A model generated the notes under the pieces. The model saw only the letters and a list, made by a program, of their open reading frames with translations, was not told the origin of the DNA and ran no database searches. The translations under genes and the position numbers were made by a program. Of a DNA stretch of 64,000 bases, positions 48,286-61,612 are shown piece by piece. Positions within the stretch are counted from its first letter, which is position 1. Every line of letters begins with the position of its first letter. Location: the NCBI GenBank assembly GCA_028023455.1, contig JAQFVV010012405.1:3167149-3231148 (forward strand), read 5' to 3'. Origin of the DNA: Epiperipatus broadwayi (taxonomy: Eukaryota > Onychophora > Udeonychophora > Euonychophora > Peripatidae).

Positions 48286-49829
48286 ATGAGATGAAATTCA
48301 TTTTATCAGTGATATAGACAGTAGCCTACAATTTCTAGTTTTAGATAGATAAGAAGCCAATTGCTATGATGATTTCTTTTGTATCTTTTATTATTAGGTT
48401 GAATCTTTTTCTTTATAGATGCCTTTGACATTTAGAACATTTGGGGTACAAGATAAAAATGAAGAAGTCATATCCAAATTCTTTTGGAGATCATGAAGCT
48501 GTGGGTTATCTCAGGTAAGACATGTTATACAAGTTTAGAAATATTATTTTATGAGGAATATAAAGAAGTTATCACTGAAGATGTATTTTCAATTTTAGTT
48601 AATGTTAATTTCCAAATTATGAACAAACAATAAAATAATAATTATTTTGGATGTGAACATTTCTTTTTCTCCTTATTTTTTATATAGTTATCACTATTTA
48701 TTTTATGCTTATTGTTTTCCTTATTGTTTCTAGCAATGTATTTGTTTTTGCTCTAACATAATTAAAACTGATGTTATTGTGAAAATTGTGTCTCAGGCCA
48801 GTATTTTAAAAAATTCAATATGGCAGCTTGAAGCTGAAGTAGTATTAAATTAAAAAAAAAAAAAAAGACTAAGTGATTGATTACTTTAGTAATAATTTGC
48901 AATTGTTGTTTACTCTTTAACCGATATAACTACCAATGCAAAATCAGAAAAGTCATTTAAGATCTTATTATATATATATATATATATATTAACCCGTGCA
49001 AATCTTCGTTTTAACATATATATATATTATGTGACATTAATGAAGTTTTTTTAAAAATTTTAATTGTTAGATGCTATTCAGGTGGCATACATGTCTTGAG
49101 CTGACTAATTGGTATATTGAATATTTTACTCCAGTTTTTTGTTTATATATATGTGGAAATTCCTTCTCTGTGCTATTTAATGCAGTAGTAGAATGGTGGG
49201 ATCAAGATTTAAAGATCTGTGGATATCACTTTGACTCCAACCATTTCTTGCACTTGAACATAATATGACTTTCTGAACATCAAATTGATCAATTACTTTT
49301 ATGGAAAGTTCTTATGACCATGATTAATACAATTGTCAAATGTGCCCCATGAAGTGGCCTAAAAACAAACTTAGTATTCTTTATTTGGCAGCTAGTTGAT
49401 AGATAATCTATCCAGGCATCTAACCATCAGTCAGTAATTGGATACCTATAGCTAGATGATTAAACATTGTGTTCTTGCTTCAGAAAGACCTTTACCTTTC
49501 AATGGACTAGATGATTTGATAGATTGCTAAAAGTTATTACATATTATTTTATTCTGTTTAATGATAATGTTATAAATTTAATGCAATCAAATTATTATTA
49601 GATAATATTATTATATTTATCAGTTTGCAGTCAGAGAATGATATTGAAGTACCCAGCCTGCTAAAATTAAGACTTTCTAAAACTAAGAATTTACTTCTGA
49701 GTTTTCTCATTCGCCCCTTTTTTATTTTTTATTTTTCATATATTAGTAGATATATATTAACTTAACAAATTTTGATTTTTTAAAAAAAAAAGAACTTTAT
49801 CAAGGCTTGTGGTTACAACAGTGAAACAT
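48286..49829. other. AT-rich DNA; no supported gene
   Basis: A 96-base segment at 48420-48515 sits between an acceptor-like and a donor-like site but is not supported as an exon. A (TA)n microsatellite lies at about 48968-48990. The frame at 49071-49268 has no recognisable motif. Confidence 0.4.
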
Positions 49830-49843
49830 AATAGTGATTAATA

Positions 49844-52058
49844 AGCATTTATTTTATATAGCATATGTTTACAATTGTATACATTCAAATATCAGCCTTT
49901 TAAGCTAATTGTGCATACGCTTTGTGAGTGTTAATAATAAATGAATACTTTCTCACCAATACAAGATATAGTATTTATGCAGGAATAAGGGAATCTCTTA
50001 TTCCTACAACTCAAATGCTTATGTATGAGCAAATCTGAAGTACTGGCAAGGAAAGCGTGAGGATGGAACCGTCACTTTGTACAATGTCTGAATGAATGAC
50101 GTGGGTGAAATTGTCTAGAATTTACTAAACGTCATTCCAACTGAAATTTAATCATATGTAAATAAGCATTTATTTTATATAGCGTATGTTTACAATTGTA
50201 TACATTCAAATATCAGCCTTTTAAGCTAATTGTGCATATGCTTTGTGAGTGTTAATAATAAATGAATACTTTCTCACCAATACAAAATATAGTATTTATG
50301 CAGGAATAAAAGGAATCTCATATTCCTACGACTCAAATGCTTATATATGAGCAAATCTGAAGTACTGGCAATTAAAGCGTGAGGATGGAACCATCACTTT
50401 AAATTACTATGTACAATGTCTGAATGAATGACATGGGTGAAATTGTCTAGAATTTACTAAACGTCATTCCAACTGAAATTTAATCATATGTAAATAAGCA
50501 TTTATTTTATATAGCATATGTTTACAATTGTATACATTCAAATATCAGCCTTTTAAGCTAATTGTGCATATGCTTTGTGAGTGTTAATAATAAATGAATA
50601 CTTTCTCACCAATACAAAATATAGTATTTATGCAGGAATAAAAGGAATCTCTTATTCCTACGACTCAAATGCTTATATATGAGCAAATCTGAAGTACTGG
50701 CAAGTAAAGCATGAGGATGGAACCATCACTTTAAATTACTATATACGATGTCTGAATGAATGACGTGGGTGAAATTGTCTAGAATTTACTAAACGTCATT
50801 CCAACTGAAACTTAATCATATGTAAATAAGCATTTATTTTATATAGCGTATGTTTACAATTGTATACATTCAAATATCAGCCTTTTAAGCTAATTGTCAT
50901 ATGCTTGTTTAATAATAAATAAAAAAAAAAACAAAATTAATAATAAATGAATACTTTCCACCAATACAAGATATAGTATTTATGAGGAATAAAAGGAATC
51001 TCTTATTCCTACGACTCAAATGCTTATATATGAGCAAATCTGAAGTACTGGCAAGTAAAGCGTGAGGATGGAACCATCACTTTAAATTACTATGTACGAT
51101 GTCTGAATGAATGACATGGGTGAAATTGTCTAGAATTTACTAAACGTCATTCCAACTGAAACTTAATCATATGTAAATAAGCATTTATTTTATATAGCAT
51201 ATGTTTACAATTGTATACATTCAAATATCAGCCTTTTAAGCTAATTGTGCATACGCTTTGTGAGTGTTAATAATAAATGAATACTTTCTCACCAATACAA
51301 AATATAGTATTTATGCAGGAATAAAAGGAATCTCATATTCCTACGACTCAAATGCTTATATATGAGCAAATCTGAAGTACTGGCAAGTAAAGCATGAGGA
51401 TGGAACCGTCACTTTAAATTACTATGTACGATGTCTGAATGAATGACGTGGGTGAAATTGTCTAGAATTTACTAAACGTCATTCCAACTGAAACTTAATC
51501 ATATGTAAATAAGCATTTATTTTATATAGCGTATGTTTACAATTGTATACATTCAAATATCAGCCTTTTAAGCTAATTGTGCATACGCTTTGCGAGTGTT
51601 AATAATAAATGATTTCTTTTATTCCTGCATAAATACTATATCTTGTATTGGTGAGAAAGTATTCATTTATTATTAACACTCGCAAAGTTTACACAATTAG
51701 CTTAAAAGGCTGATATTTGAATGTATACAATTGTAAACATATGCTATATAAAATAAATGCTTATTTACATATGATTAAGTTTCCGTTGGAATGATGTTTA
51801 GTAAATTCAAGACAATTTCACCCACGTCATTCATTTAAACATCGTACATAGTAATTTAAAGTGACGGTTCCATCCTCATGCTTTACTTCCAGTACTTCAG
51901 GTTTGCTCATATATAAGCATTTGAGTCGTAGGAATAAGAGATTCCTTTTATTTCTGCATAAATACTATATCTTGTATTGGTGATAAAGTATTCATTTATT
52001 ATTAACACTCGCAAAGCGTATGCACAATTAGCTTAAAAGGCTGATATTTGAATGTATA
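49844..52058. mobile_element. tandem/inverted 332-bp array inserted as one block
   Basis: Direct units beginning AATAAGCATTTATTTTATAT start at 49840, 50161, 50493, 50825, 51176 and 51508. Spacing is 321, 332, 332, 351 and 332 bp. After about 51610 the sequence turns round and continues as about 1.35 units in reverse to 52058. AATAGTGATTAATA is present at 49830-49843 and again at 52059-52072. This 14-bp direct repeat flanks the whole array. Units are over 95% identical by eye. Each unit contains a potential stem GAATGACGT / ACGTCATTC. No ORF and no canonical hammerhead core were found. Confidence 0.85.
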
Positions 52059-52181
52059 AATAGTGATTAATATAAGGTTAGATCATATGGGCAAGATGTA
52101 GTAACATTCTGAAGAGCATTCTCTGTCCAAGGTTAGCAACCAGTGGGTAATATGCAAAGGCTCCATATTGTCACATGAATG

Positions 52182-52664
52182 TCAGGAGGAGCCATAGCTT
52201 TGTCTTTTTGTTTCACTCTTCTGATAATATTTAGAATTAGTAGGGTTTTTTATTGATTGATCAAATGTCAGTTTACACCTCATGAACCAAATACTATACA
52301 AAAAGAATGTTGTAATTCTTATTGAGAGAAAGAAGCCTCTTCCTATACTTTCCACATCGGTATACATCTGGCGACCATTGGCTTTAGAAATGGATGTGAT
52401 AATGACAAAGCTGACAGGGCCTATGATAGAGTATCTTCCTCTATAAGCAAGAAAGTGATTAGTAGGGAGGGCTTCTATGTTTAATTTGATAATAAAATCA
52501 AGGAACTTGGGTTCAAGATTCCAGTGACAGAATTTGGTGATAATTTTTTTGTGATTTGTAGACCACTGGGTGATGCTGCTATGTTTAGATTTAATTGTTT
52601 GTAGGCCTCCCTGGTAGCCAATTTGTGATGTTAATAGTTGAATCCATGAACATTTACTAGGCAA
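52182..52664 (-). pseudogene. LINE ORF2 C-terminal region
   Basis: A 160-residue open stretch contains GGLQTIK, FIIKLNIEALPTNHFLAYRG and later SIWFMRCKLTFD. These correspond to KNILGALPTGAFFHYQRG and SIWTARCSMIFD in the first LINE. The CX2C...HX4C residues seen there are lost (PVSFVI in place of PLCLLC). Confidence 0.6.
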
Positions 52665-52899
52665 AGGGTAGTCACTGGGAACAATGGGGATGATGTTTTC
52701 TAAATTAGGGTAGCATATGCTAAGTCTATATAAGGTGTTGAAAGCTTTTTAGTATGAAAATGTAGCAATGGAGTGTAAGGACATCCCATTGTGGATAGTT
52801 GGTTTTTGCATGTTTTTCATATTGATGGTGACAGTCTTTCTTCCCAAAGTAGGTGAAAACATAAAGCACTAATTTTCCTTTGAAAATCTTTTGGAAAAT

Positions 52900-54040
52900 T
52901 TAATTCCAAGAAAAAAATAATATTAACATGTTCAACAATGCATCTTTAGCATGGATAGATAAATACACTCTGGAGAGTGAACTGGTTATTTTCTGGGTGG
53001 TAGATAAGATTGAATCTTGTATTTTTTTTTCACTGCAAAAGAGGATTCCAAGATTCGGAATCCCAAGAATTTTGGGGATCAAACATGAAACACAATGTTA
53101 TCTTGTGACCTGTCAGAAGTTTCTAGCTAGTGGATTTATTCAGAGTAATAATGCTCTGTATATTTTTTGAGAATTGCTACAAGTTTGTGAATATATTTTT
53201 CAGATGGAAGAAATACTATTACATCATCCATATAAGAAATATGGGATATTATTTTTTGAATTTCTGGAACAAACCCCCTCTCCAGGAGCTTCTTCTCAAT
53301 TTCTCACGAGCATATTTAAATATGAGATAAAGAGAAGAAGGGAAGAACCCTGTGGGGTGGAGTTTGAGGGCATAAATCCCTGCATGATCATACCATCCAG
53401 AGTGCTGAAGATTTCTCTGTTGTACAGTAGGTTTCTGAGTTTGTATGCATCCAGAACTGAGTAATCATATAGCATACTTAACAGGGTTTGGGGGCAAATC
53501 GAATCAAAAGCCGCAATTGCACCACTACTGGGCATGATATCAAGGAGTAGATTATGAAATATGAAGATAAATTCGGTTTTGGATTTTATCTTTGATGATT
53601 GACTCTATGACTTTGATTAATAATGGAGTCATAAAAATGGGTCTGAGATTGGAAAGCTAGGAAGGTAATGTGACATTTTTTTAAAAATGGTACCATGGAA
53701 ATTTGATAGACATTTTCAATAGATTGGCACCATTTGACAACAGATTAATCATGTTGAAGATGATAGGTAATGAGAATATACTTAAATGAAGAATTATGTA
53801 TCTGGGGATTGCATGAAGACCTGGGAGGGATTTTATTTTATTTAAGATATCCAATACAGAGATGTCATGCTCACCACTGTCCATTTCCCTCATTAGGGCT
53901 GTCTTATCGAATAGAGCACCACTGTGTAACTTTACCTTAAAATATTCATAGAATTTTTGCAGCATGTAGATTTCAGTGTAAAGTTCTCCATTTATAGTTA
54001 CTAATGTGGGAGTGGCTTTATTTCTCTTGGAACCCAGCAC
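52900..54040 (-). pseudogene. LINE ORF2 reverse transcriptase, broken
   Basis: On the minus strand the landmarks are GLHAIPRYII at about 53815 and a KFPWYHFKK block at about 53690. These are followed by AIAAFDSI near 53510 (motif A), STPQGSSL near 53360 (motif B), and YMDDVIVF at 53233-53210 (motif C, both catalytic D present). A post-palm block with SSLSRVYLSIHAKDALLN lies at about 52990-52930. This last block matches TSLSKVYLSLLGKIALLN in the first LINE. Frames change at least twice. The N-terminal connecting part (54040-53681) is one open frame. Confidence 0.75.
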
Positions 54041-54251
54041 CCACTTAATATAACTTCTTGTCCAGCTGTGTGTTTGAGCTAAGAAAACCTTTGATCTCTT
54101 TACTGAGATGTAATCGGTTATTGTGTTTTAATCTCCAATATGGCCTCTATGTTAGTTTCATTACATGGAAATTGTTTCAGTTTATCATTAATTTTTTCCA
54201 GTTCTTTGAATAAGTTTGTAGGTCCTTTCATTTTGTAGGCATAGTGTTTGA

Positions 54252-54818
54252 TCATAGATTGAAGGATTCCTCTATATGAAAACTATGTTCAATGACAGGG
54301 ATGGAGATTATGTTAAATTTGTGAAAGTAAATATTGGCTTCCAAGATTACTACCTCAGGCATTGATGTTCTAACCAGCATTCTGATTGTCTTATTAAAAT
54401 TAAACAGTGTCAGATCTTTAAGGTCAACATCCATTCCTATCTCCAAAGCAAGATGGTCAGAGAAAGTGACAGGCAATAGGGAAGCTTCAATCACAAAATG
54501 AATATCTGGGGTGTAGAATAGGAGACCTATTAGAGACACATACTTCTTAATATAAAACAAGAAAGTGCCTAGAGGAAAGAACTCCTCACCACTCATGAGT
54601 TCCTGATTTAGTAAGTGAATATATTTTGATGTGAACTCATTGTATGATGTATTAAAGTCTTTAAGAAAAACGGATGGGATTGGATTGCTTGCAAGGTAGG
54701 TGTTTATCTGATGTATGATTTTATGAATGAGGGCTGGAGAGTTCTGCTGATATACAAATATGGTGTTAAAACTGAAAGCATTGTGATTAAACATAAGAAT
54801 GAACATGTTGGAGTCCAT
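54252..54818 (-). pseudogene. LINE ORF2 endonuclease domain, 5'-truncated
   Basis: A 188-residue open frame keeps the last half of an APE-type endonuclease: IPSVFLKDFNTSYNEF (the GDFN position), TPDIHFVIEASLLP and VTFSDHLALEIGM (terminal SDH motif). The N-terminal catalytic N and E motifs are absent from this frame. It continues into the linker before the RT. Confidence 0.7.
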
Positions 54819-54960
54819 GTGGATAATTCTAAATGCGAAGAAAGGAGAATTTTTGTTAATTAAAAGTGTGACTTTTCCAGAAGCTGTCAGGGAGGTGGAG
54901 TGAAAGAAAAAACCAAATTTGTTTAGAAAATCTTTATTTTTATCTTTAGAATTGTGATGT

Positions 54961-55458
54961 AATTTGATTTTATTTTTAACTAAGTAGTGAGGATATCAAT
55001 ACTTTATATTGAAACAGTAAGATGTGCTCTGCAGATCTTTGTTTCACCTTTGCTTACATCTTACCTGCCCTCATACACTATTTCAAACCCTAAACTTATC
55101 ATAGGGTGTACATAGTGTGCGTATATACTGAAATCCCACCTAATCTAGACTTCTAATGGGGTACCCACAGGTTTTATCATAATTAAATTTCTTTTAGCGG
55201 TTCTATTCTCAAACTGTTGAATATATATACGTATATTGTCGTACAACAAAAGTAGATCACATATTCTCATCTACACACATGCTGCGATATGATTAAATAT
55301 TTTAAATTGAAATATTTTAACTTTTAATGTGGGGTTGCTTATGAGTGAAATATACATTTCTTTGTATTTAAATTCTAATATTTGTATAATTATTCGATAA
55401 ATAACCTAAAATAGTTTTCAAACTTTGAAATCTTTTAAAGGGTTTTGAAAAGAGTTTT
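54961..55458. other. AT-rich DNA without identifiable genes
   Basis: Nothing could be assigned. A patch at 55070-55200 is slightly GC-richer. Confidence 0.4.
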
Positions 55459-55562
55459 CCATGTGTCATAGCATCGGCTGGGATGCGAACCCACAACCGT
55501 CTGCAACCAACTATTTGCTTGAATGGCGGCTGCGATACCTCTCGGCTAACAATGCAAGACAA
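55459..55562 (-). mobile_element. tRNA-derived SINE, subfamily B
   Basis: Almost identical to the 47930-48036 copy on the same strand. It has the A box TAGCCGAGAGG, B box GGGTTCGCATCC and end GATGCTATGACACATGG. The flanks share only AGTTTT, so the target duplication is uncertain. Confidence 0.8.
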
Positions 55563-56660
55563 AGTTTTAGTGTACATTTTGTTAAGTTTGACCTTATTTT
55601 AAATATCAATAAATGAGGTGTGAAAAGAGAACAATAGTAACTGATTTTAATCTGTTTAGCCAAGTTTCACTGATAGATTTTTCCTATCAAGATTATAAAT
55701 AACAGAGGTTCACTAGCAAATTTAATTAAATGAAGTGTAATCAGAATATCTGGGAATGTAAGAGTGTTAAAATTAATTAAAATCTAAGTGCATTATTTTG
55801 GTTTCTGATTAAGTTAATGACATTAATTAATGGATTTATCACTGGAGAGCTATAGCTTTGTATAGTCTAGGAAAATATATAAGTAAGGTGGATTATTAAA
55901 TATTGTTCTTTGTTCTTCTGTTCTGATTCTATTCAGAGACATTATTCTGAGTTTCGTTATTGAAAAAGTTTGTTGAATTATTAATTGATAGTGACTTAGC
56001 AGAGTTACCAGCAAGTTATAAAAGTTGTTCAAAAAAATAAATCATCTTACCAGATCCTAGATGGGAAGCAAATTTTGTCAAACAGTTTTAGTAATAGCCA
56101 ACTTTGGTCTTGGGCAGAGCTAACTGCCATCTGTCATTCACCATCTGTTGTCCTGTTATACCATCTAACACCAGACTTAACCATCCTAATAGGTCAGAAT
56201 GCTGCTGATAAAACATACTTTACTTTATTGCTGTCTAAATAATACTGCTGAAGCCCATCAAATCCATAGACTTAAGAATGAACTGAAGCTGTTCAAGAAA
56301 TCAATTAAACTCTTAAAAAGTGTGCATGGACCATTTCTTAAAAGCTGAGGTAATATAAAAATTAACCCGAGATATCTCATAAATAATTCCAATTTGTAGC
56401 TACTTTTTAGTGTACTTAATAATTGTATTTATTCATTTAGTTTTTTTGTTACTGCTTGTTTAATTTCTACTTGGGTTAATATTTTCTTTATATATCTATT
56501 TAATATCTCATTTTATTCTTTATTATAATGTGATTGAATAAAGCCCACTGGTCGATCCAACTATTGTTTTTTTAATACTATTTTCAAACTGCCATTTTGA
56601 TACAGACTTAAATGTTAAATTACTCCTCTTATTATTTGCTTTAAATATTTCAATGGGTCG
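55563..56660. other. AT-rich DNA with a GC-richer unclassified patch
   Basis: From about 56050 to 56340 the composition is less AT-rich (for example CATCTGTTGTCCTGTTATAC). No open frame or repeat boundary could be supported. Confidence 0.35.
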
Positions 56661-56862
56661 CTTGGCTGAGGGTTTATTCTCTATAAAATTTTTGCTGAGA
56701 ATGAAAGTACTAGTATAATATCCATTCTTATTTCCTCCATAAATTCTATGTGAATGGCTTGCTTGGCCGAGGGTTTATTCTCTATTAAGTTTTCGCTGAG
56801 AATGAAAGTACTAGTATAATATCCATTCTTATTTCCTCCATAAATTCTATGTGAAATATTTT
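56661..56862 (+). repeat. 101-bp tandem duplication
   Basis: CTTGGCTGAGGGTTTATTCT begins at 56661 and CTTGGCCGAGGGTTTATTCT at 56762. The two copies are about 95% identical, both ending ATAAATTCTATGTGAA. Confidence 0.9.
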
Positions 56863-58210
56863 AAATTAATCCACTCAAGCATGTGCAAGTTATTTAGAGA
56901 AGATTTATATAAATGTGTGTTTGCCTCACTATTTTATTAAAACTGTAATCACACATTTCCCTACCTGTATTTTAATTGACATTTAAATATATTTTATATT
57001 TTCATGTCTTATGTAAATCAATTTCATCTAGTTATGTTATTCATTTAATTTTGATGGGAGTGTGTGGGCCATCAGAAAATCAATGTTAAAAGAGAGCTAG
57101 TCTGCCCATTCATGAACTGCCTCTTTTATTACTTACACATATTTTATAATTAATTGTGTGTTGCCAGTGAATGTTCTGGGATATTTAGACTTACTTTGCT
57201 ACTTTCCCAAGGGCATCAACGGCTGAGACCATACCTTTTTCCTCCATGATTCTTGGTAGAGTGTGTCATGGAATGTCTCAAATGGGAATGATACATGTAC
57301 ATCCCTACAGTCATGAAGCTCCTGGGTGTCGGCCAGGCTTGGGCTGTTCAACATGACTAGAGATCTTGCGGATAAATGGTGAATTGTCTATCGATGTCCA
57401 TAATTATTTTATCTACTTTGTGTTTTTTGTAAAGCCGCACTTTTAACATACCTCACTCCACCCTTAGTACCATATCTCATTGGCACCACCATATATATAT
57501 ATATATATTTGTTATGAATTTATTATTCCATTTATTCCCATAACATTCAATGTAGCTCTGTCTTATACTTAGAACTCCATGATTTGCCTGAATTATTCTC
57601 CTGTCAAGTACAAAGATTTCCTTACTCTTTTAATTAGTTTTAATTTGTTAAGTTTTTTTTAGTGCTTTGCATAACTCACATATTCTTACAATACAATTGG
57701 GCACATTATAATAACTTTTAATCCAAGTATGAATTACTGTAAAAGTAATCTTTTATATAGCTATCAAATTTGCATAGCAACATTGTTTATAAATTGATGT
57801 CTAATAAATATTATATTTGAATTGATTAACTGCACTTTTTTTTATTTATTTATCCCATTGGTCTAAATTACATACCATATTCACTGATAGGTATCTTTGG
57901 CACATCTAGTTCTTGTTAGGCGAACCTAAGGCTATTTTAATTTAGAGTCTTTTGTTTCTCCCTGACCACTGCCGCTGGCAAGAAGCTTTATTATTTGTAA
58001 TGTCAGATGTGTTGTCATGTAGGTGACACCATGGAGTTTGGACATTGCATTCAAACTTAGGGTTTCTGGGAGGCAACCTCTTTTACGGTGTTAGGTTTCA
58101 TGTCTGGGGTTCAAATTCTGCAGTGTGTTAGTGAGATAGGTGATCTGACGGTTACAATATCAATGAATGACCATTGATGTGGAGCTCATACACCTTACAA
58201 CTTTGTGCTA
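56863..58210. other. two GC-richer unclassified tracts (57050-57480, 57880-58210)
   Basis: Both tracts differ in composition from their flanks, so they are probably decayed repeats. The second contains GGGGTTCAAATTCTG, which resembles a Pol III B box, but no A box was found at the right distance. A short (TA)n run lies at 57491-57508. Confidence 0.35.
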
Positions 58211-61200
58211 CTATTCAATTTTTATATAAAACATATTTAAGCTAAACACAATTATTTTATAATATATTTATTATTAAAATTTATTTAAAGAAATTAAAAG
58301 AAAAAAAAACAACTTATTTTTTGCATTTATCAGAATGGCATGATTTCTCTTCTCTCCCTCCATTTAAAATTTAAATCATTGTAAAAATATATAGTTATGA
58401 AAATAAAAATATTTTATATTTACTTAATAAAAATAATTTTTGAATAATCGAAAATTTATAAAAACCAAAAAATTAATCTAAAATTGTTTTTGCTTAACAA
58501 ATAAATATGAATTAGTGTGCTGTTTTGAGAAAATTGGGATCTTTTATTTAACCTTTAAATAATGGAACTCTTGCCATCTATTAATAAATTTGAAAATTTA
58601 ATATGTAATCTCTGCCAATAATTTGGAAGTATTAATTAATTAATATAGAAAAATTTTTAATAAGTATTTTTTCATTATATAAAAATGTATTGTAGAAAAT
58701 TAAAAATAATATTGCTTACTTTAATTAGATTTTTGTGTCTATTTTGTTTTCACCAAACTTTTAATATTTGAAGCTATGTTTGGTAATGACAGCAGCAGAA
58801 CATTTTTTTTTATTAGTTTTATTGATGCAATATTTTTCATAGTGAACAAAATGGAATTTTTATGATGCAAGGTACAACTCATGAATGTTAGAATGCCATT
58901 TTATTTAAGCTTATTAATGAAAACTGAAGTATTTTAAAAATTTGAATCAGTCTGTTTTAAATTTTTTTTTTTCAATTTCATGGATAAAAATAATTTTTGT
59001 AAAGAACAAAACTGTGATTTATGAAGGACAAACAAAACACAACTCACAAACTTAAAGACCTCAATTCCAAAATGAAATTTAAAATGCTTATTATTACAGA
59101 TCTTTGTTATTTAAGTTTATTAATAAAAACAGGCATTTTTCATGTCTGAATCAGTCCACTGTGACCTTGCTTGTTTACTGTCAATTTTATGGATAAAAAT
59201 AATTTTCATAAAGTATAGACAGTGGAAGAACAAGGGATAGATTTCAAACATAAGTTAAATAATAAATGTGCACAATTCTAACCCCATATCATTTGCCAAA
59301 CAAATTGTGAAACTCCATATAACTAGATGTACTGCCTGCTGGTCTTTTAGACTATTTATTAGATATCTTTCAATGCTGTATTTTAATATTTTTTTATAAC
59401 AAATATTTTTTATTGTATGCCATTTTTATCTATTGTTTCTCACATGAAAGTTTAATTTTTTTAGTTTTTAAAACACATTTTAAAAATGACCTTTATAACA
59501 TGAGGATGCCATCTCTCTAATGAAAACTGTATGAAGCACATTAATAAAAGTTTTTTTTTTTACAAAGAAGTTTTTTGCTCTTCCTTCAGGAACTATTCTT
59601 TCCTTTCTCTTATTAGAAAACTAAGCTTTAATATATTATATTATACTTGTAAAATAAAGATGTTATCAAAGGGCGGTGTCCTTTATTTCAGCCCGCTTAT
59701 TAAATAGCAGATTGCACCCATACAGAGACCAACACACAAACTTCATAGTTAGGTAAATGAGTAATGAACAGTAATAATTCTCTCCATAAAATATCACCAG
59801 TGCAAATCAGCGATAGATTGATGGACTTAAGAGCTAAAGATTTTTGGATCAAGTGTTATTTGAATAATGTAAAATAAAATTAGTAATTCAGTTTATTAGT
59901 ACAATTGAATTATTTACTCACCCTTTTTCATTTGGACTCGTGGAGATCACATGATATCTCAAGAAACTGATTATGCAATAATTTATTTAATCGTGTTGAA
60001 ATACATTACTGAAATATATATACACCATAGCAATAAAATTTTATAATTTTTATATCTTATTCAAAACTTGAGTAATGCAATATTTTATAGAAAGCAATAA
60101 TTGCGTTAGTTGGGGACTGCATTTATTTTAAAATTTAGTATAGATAATTTTAAAATTTGATAATATTTGCTTAATTATTTATAATTAATTTTACGTATTA
60201 CCCCCCCTCCCTATATATGTATATTATGAAAGTTAATACCAGAAAGGAATAGTTCTTATTTAAAAAGTTGATTATGAATTTAATCTTTTAATTTTATGAC
60301 TTGTCATTGATCATTAAGGATGATTGATATCTTTTAATTCTTTTTAATAATTGTTCATCTCTTGTATAATTTTTTTTCTTAGCTTCGGTAAAAAGCAGAT
60401 AGTTAATTTGATATAATTTTTGCAAATCTTTTGACTCATTTGAATTCGTATTGCCCCAATGTATTATCTAATAAACAGAAAATATTAATTCATAAGTATC
60501 ATTAAAAGTTCTTTTCATTAATTTTAGAAAAATGAAATTTTGGGATGAAAAAGAAAAAAAGGGGAGGAGATAATTTTCTTTGTTGGAGCACATATTTGCC
60601 TATAACTAATGAAATTATCTAAATTAGTAACAACATCTGATCAGCCACTTGATAATGATTCCTAGAAGGATTAGCAGACCAGCAGCTTTGTCAACACTAG
60701 GAATGATATTTGCAGAGAGTAAATAATATAGGTTTATTGTTTTGAATGGTCTGTAAACATCGTTCTGGTGAACTCATTACCAAAAGAATCCAGACCCACC
60801 CCACTAATTTACTATTTCTTTTGTCTGATGAGAACCGATGTGTGACAGATTGAACATTTTGAATATTTGTGTCATCAAACATTTGTTTGGAATGATTTTA
60901 AAAGAAAAAGTGTGAAATTTTAAGCTCCCAAAATAAATAAAATTTGATTTTTTATTTTATTTCACTTATAAACATAATAATGAATGGATTTTTTTTTTTT
61001 TTAAATTTTGGAAGTAAAATTTTATTCCCGCTGACTTATTAACTGACTATTTTGATTATGCTTAACTTAGAACTATTATTTTTATTAATTATTTATGTTA
61101 ATAGACTTTATCTCTCTGTATCAATTTGATGAACTATCTCCCAAGCAGTAACACTTTTTGGAATATATATAGTCTTTAACCATGTTATTAAATCATCGAC

Positions 61201-61584
61201 ATTTTTTTTTTCTAAAGCTTGATCGACCATTATCAGTTGGATTTTTTAAAGGCAGAATGCTTGTATATATTTATTTTTTAATCGTAGTCATCACATTAGC
61301 AGTGGCAAAAGAAAGACGATGATCGAGTAATAAAAAGCAAATACAATGATTATACAAATCAAATCAGAAACCACAGATATATTTATTTATATTATATATG
61401 TTGGTCCTTTATTTAGTTGAGATTTTGTCATACTGTCTTTGCAGCAACGCACCCCCCTCCCAAAGAACGATGGTAGCTTACTATACATATGGTTTTCATT
61501 ACATATTTTTTTTTTTTTTGAGATAATATTTATAATATAAATGGAATTTGCCTCTTTTATAAAAATTGTTCAAGTCCATTGTAA
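58211..61584. other. AT-rich DNA without identifiable genes
   Basis: Only short frames and homopolymers. The minus frame at 60697-60882 shows no recognisable motif. Confidence 0.5.
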
Positions 61585-61612
61585 AACTCTTTAGCATATA
61601 TATGTGGAGATG

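Larger units (their letters stand above)
52090..54960 (-). mobile_element. second LINE copy (related to the 5-11 kb LINE), decayed
   Basis: Minus-strand order is endonuclease, reverse transcriptase, then C-terminal region, the same as in the first LINE. ORF1 is absent, so it is 5' truncated. Protein similarity to the first copy is clear but not close (LHAIPRYIILHLSIFSLPII against LHGIPKFVLIHLRAFTIPII), so it represents another lineage of the same family. Its 3' end lies directly beside the 332-bp array. The 5' boundary near 54960 is approximate. Confidence 0.75.

Noticed and set aside
48420-48514. Exon-like segment between TTTCTTTATAG and CAG|GTAAGA
   Set aside because: Splice-like flanks are good, but the frame that looks best (KMKKSYPNSFGDHEAVGYLR) has a stop near its 5' end and no neighbouring exons were found. 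Such sites are common by chance in AT-rich DNA.
50745-50815. CTGAATGA...GAAA within the 332-bp unit as a hammerhead
   Set aside because: The core has an extra base, stem II does not pair, and GAATGACGT pairs instead with ACGTCATTC further on, giving a different hairpin.
49844-52058. CRISPR-like array
   Set aside because: Repeats are over 300 bp with no short repeat/unique spacer pattern, and the setting is eukaryotic.
60697-60882. Minus-strand 61-residue frame
   Set aside because: Isolated, no motif, and no flanking coding sequence.
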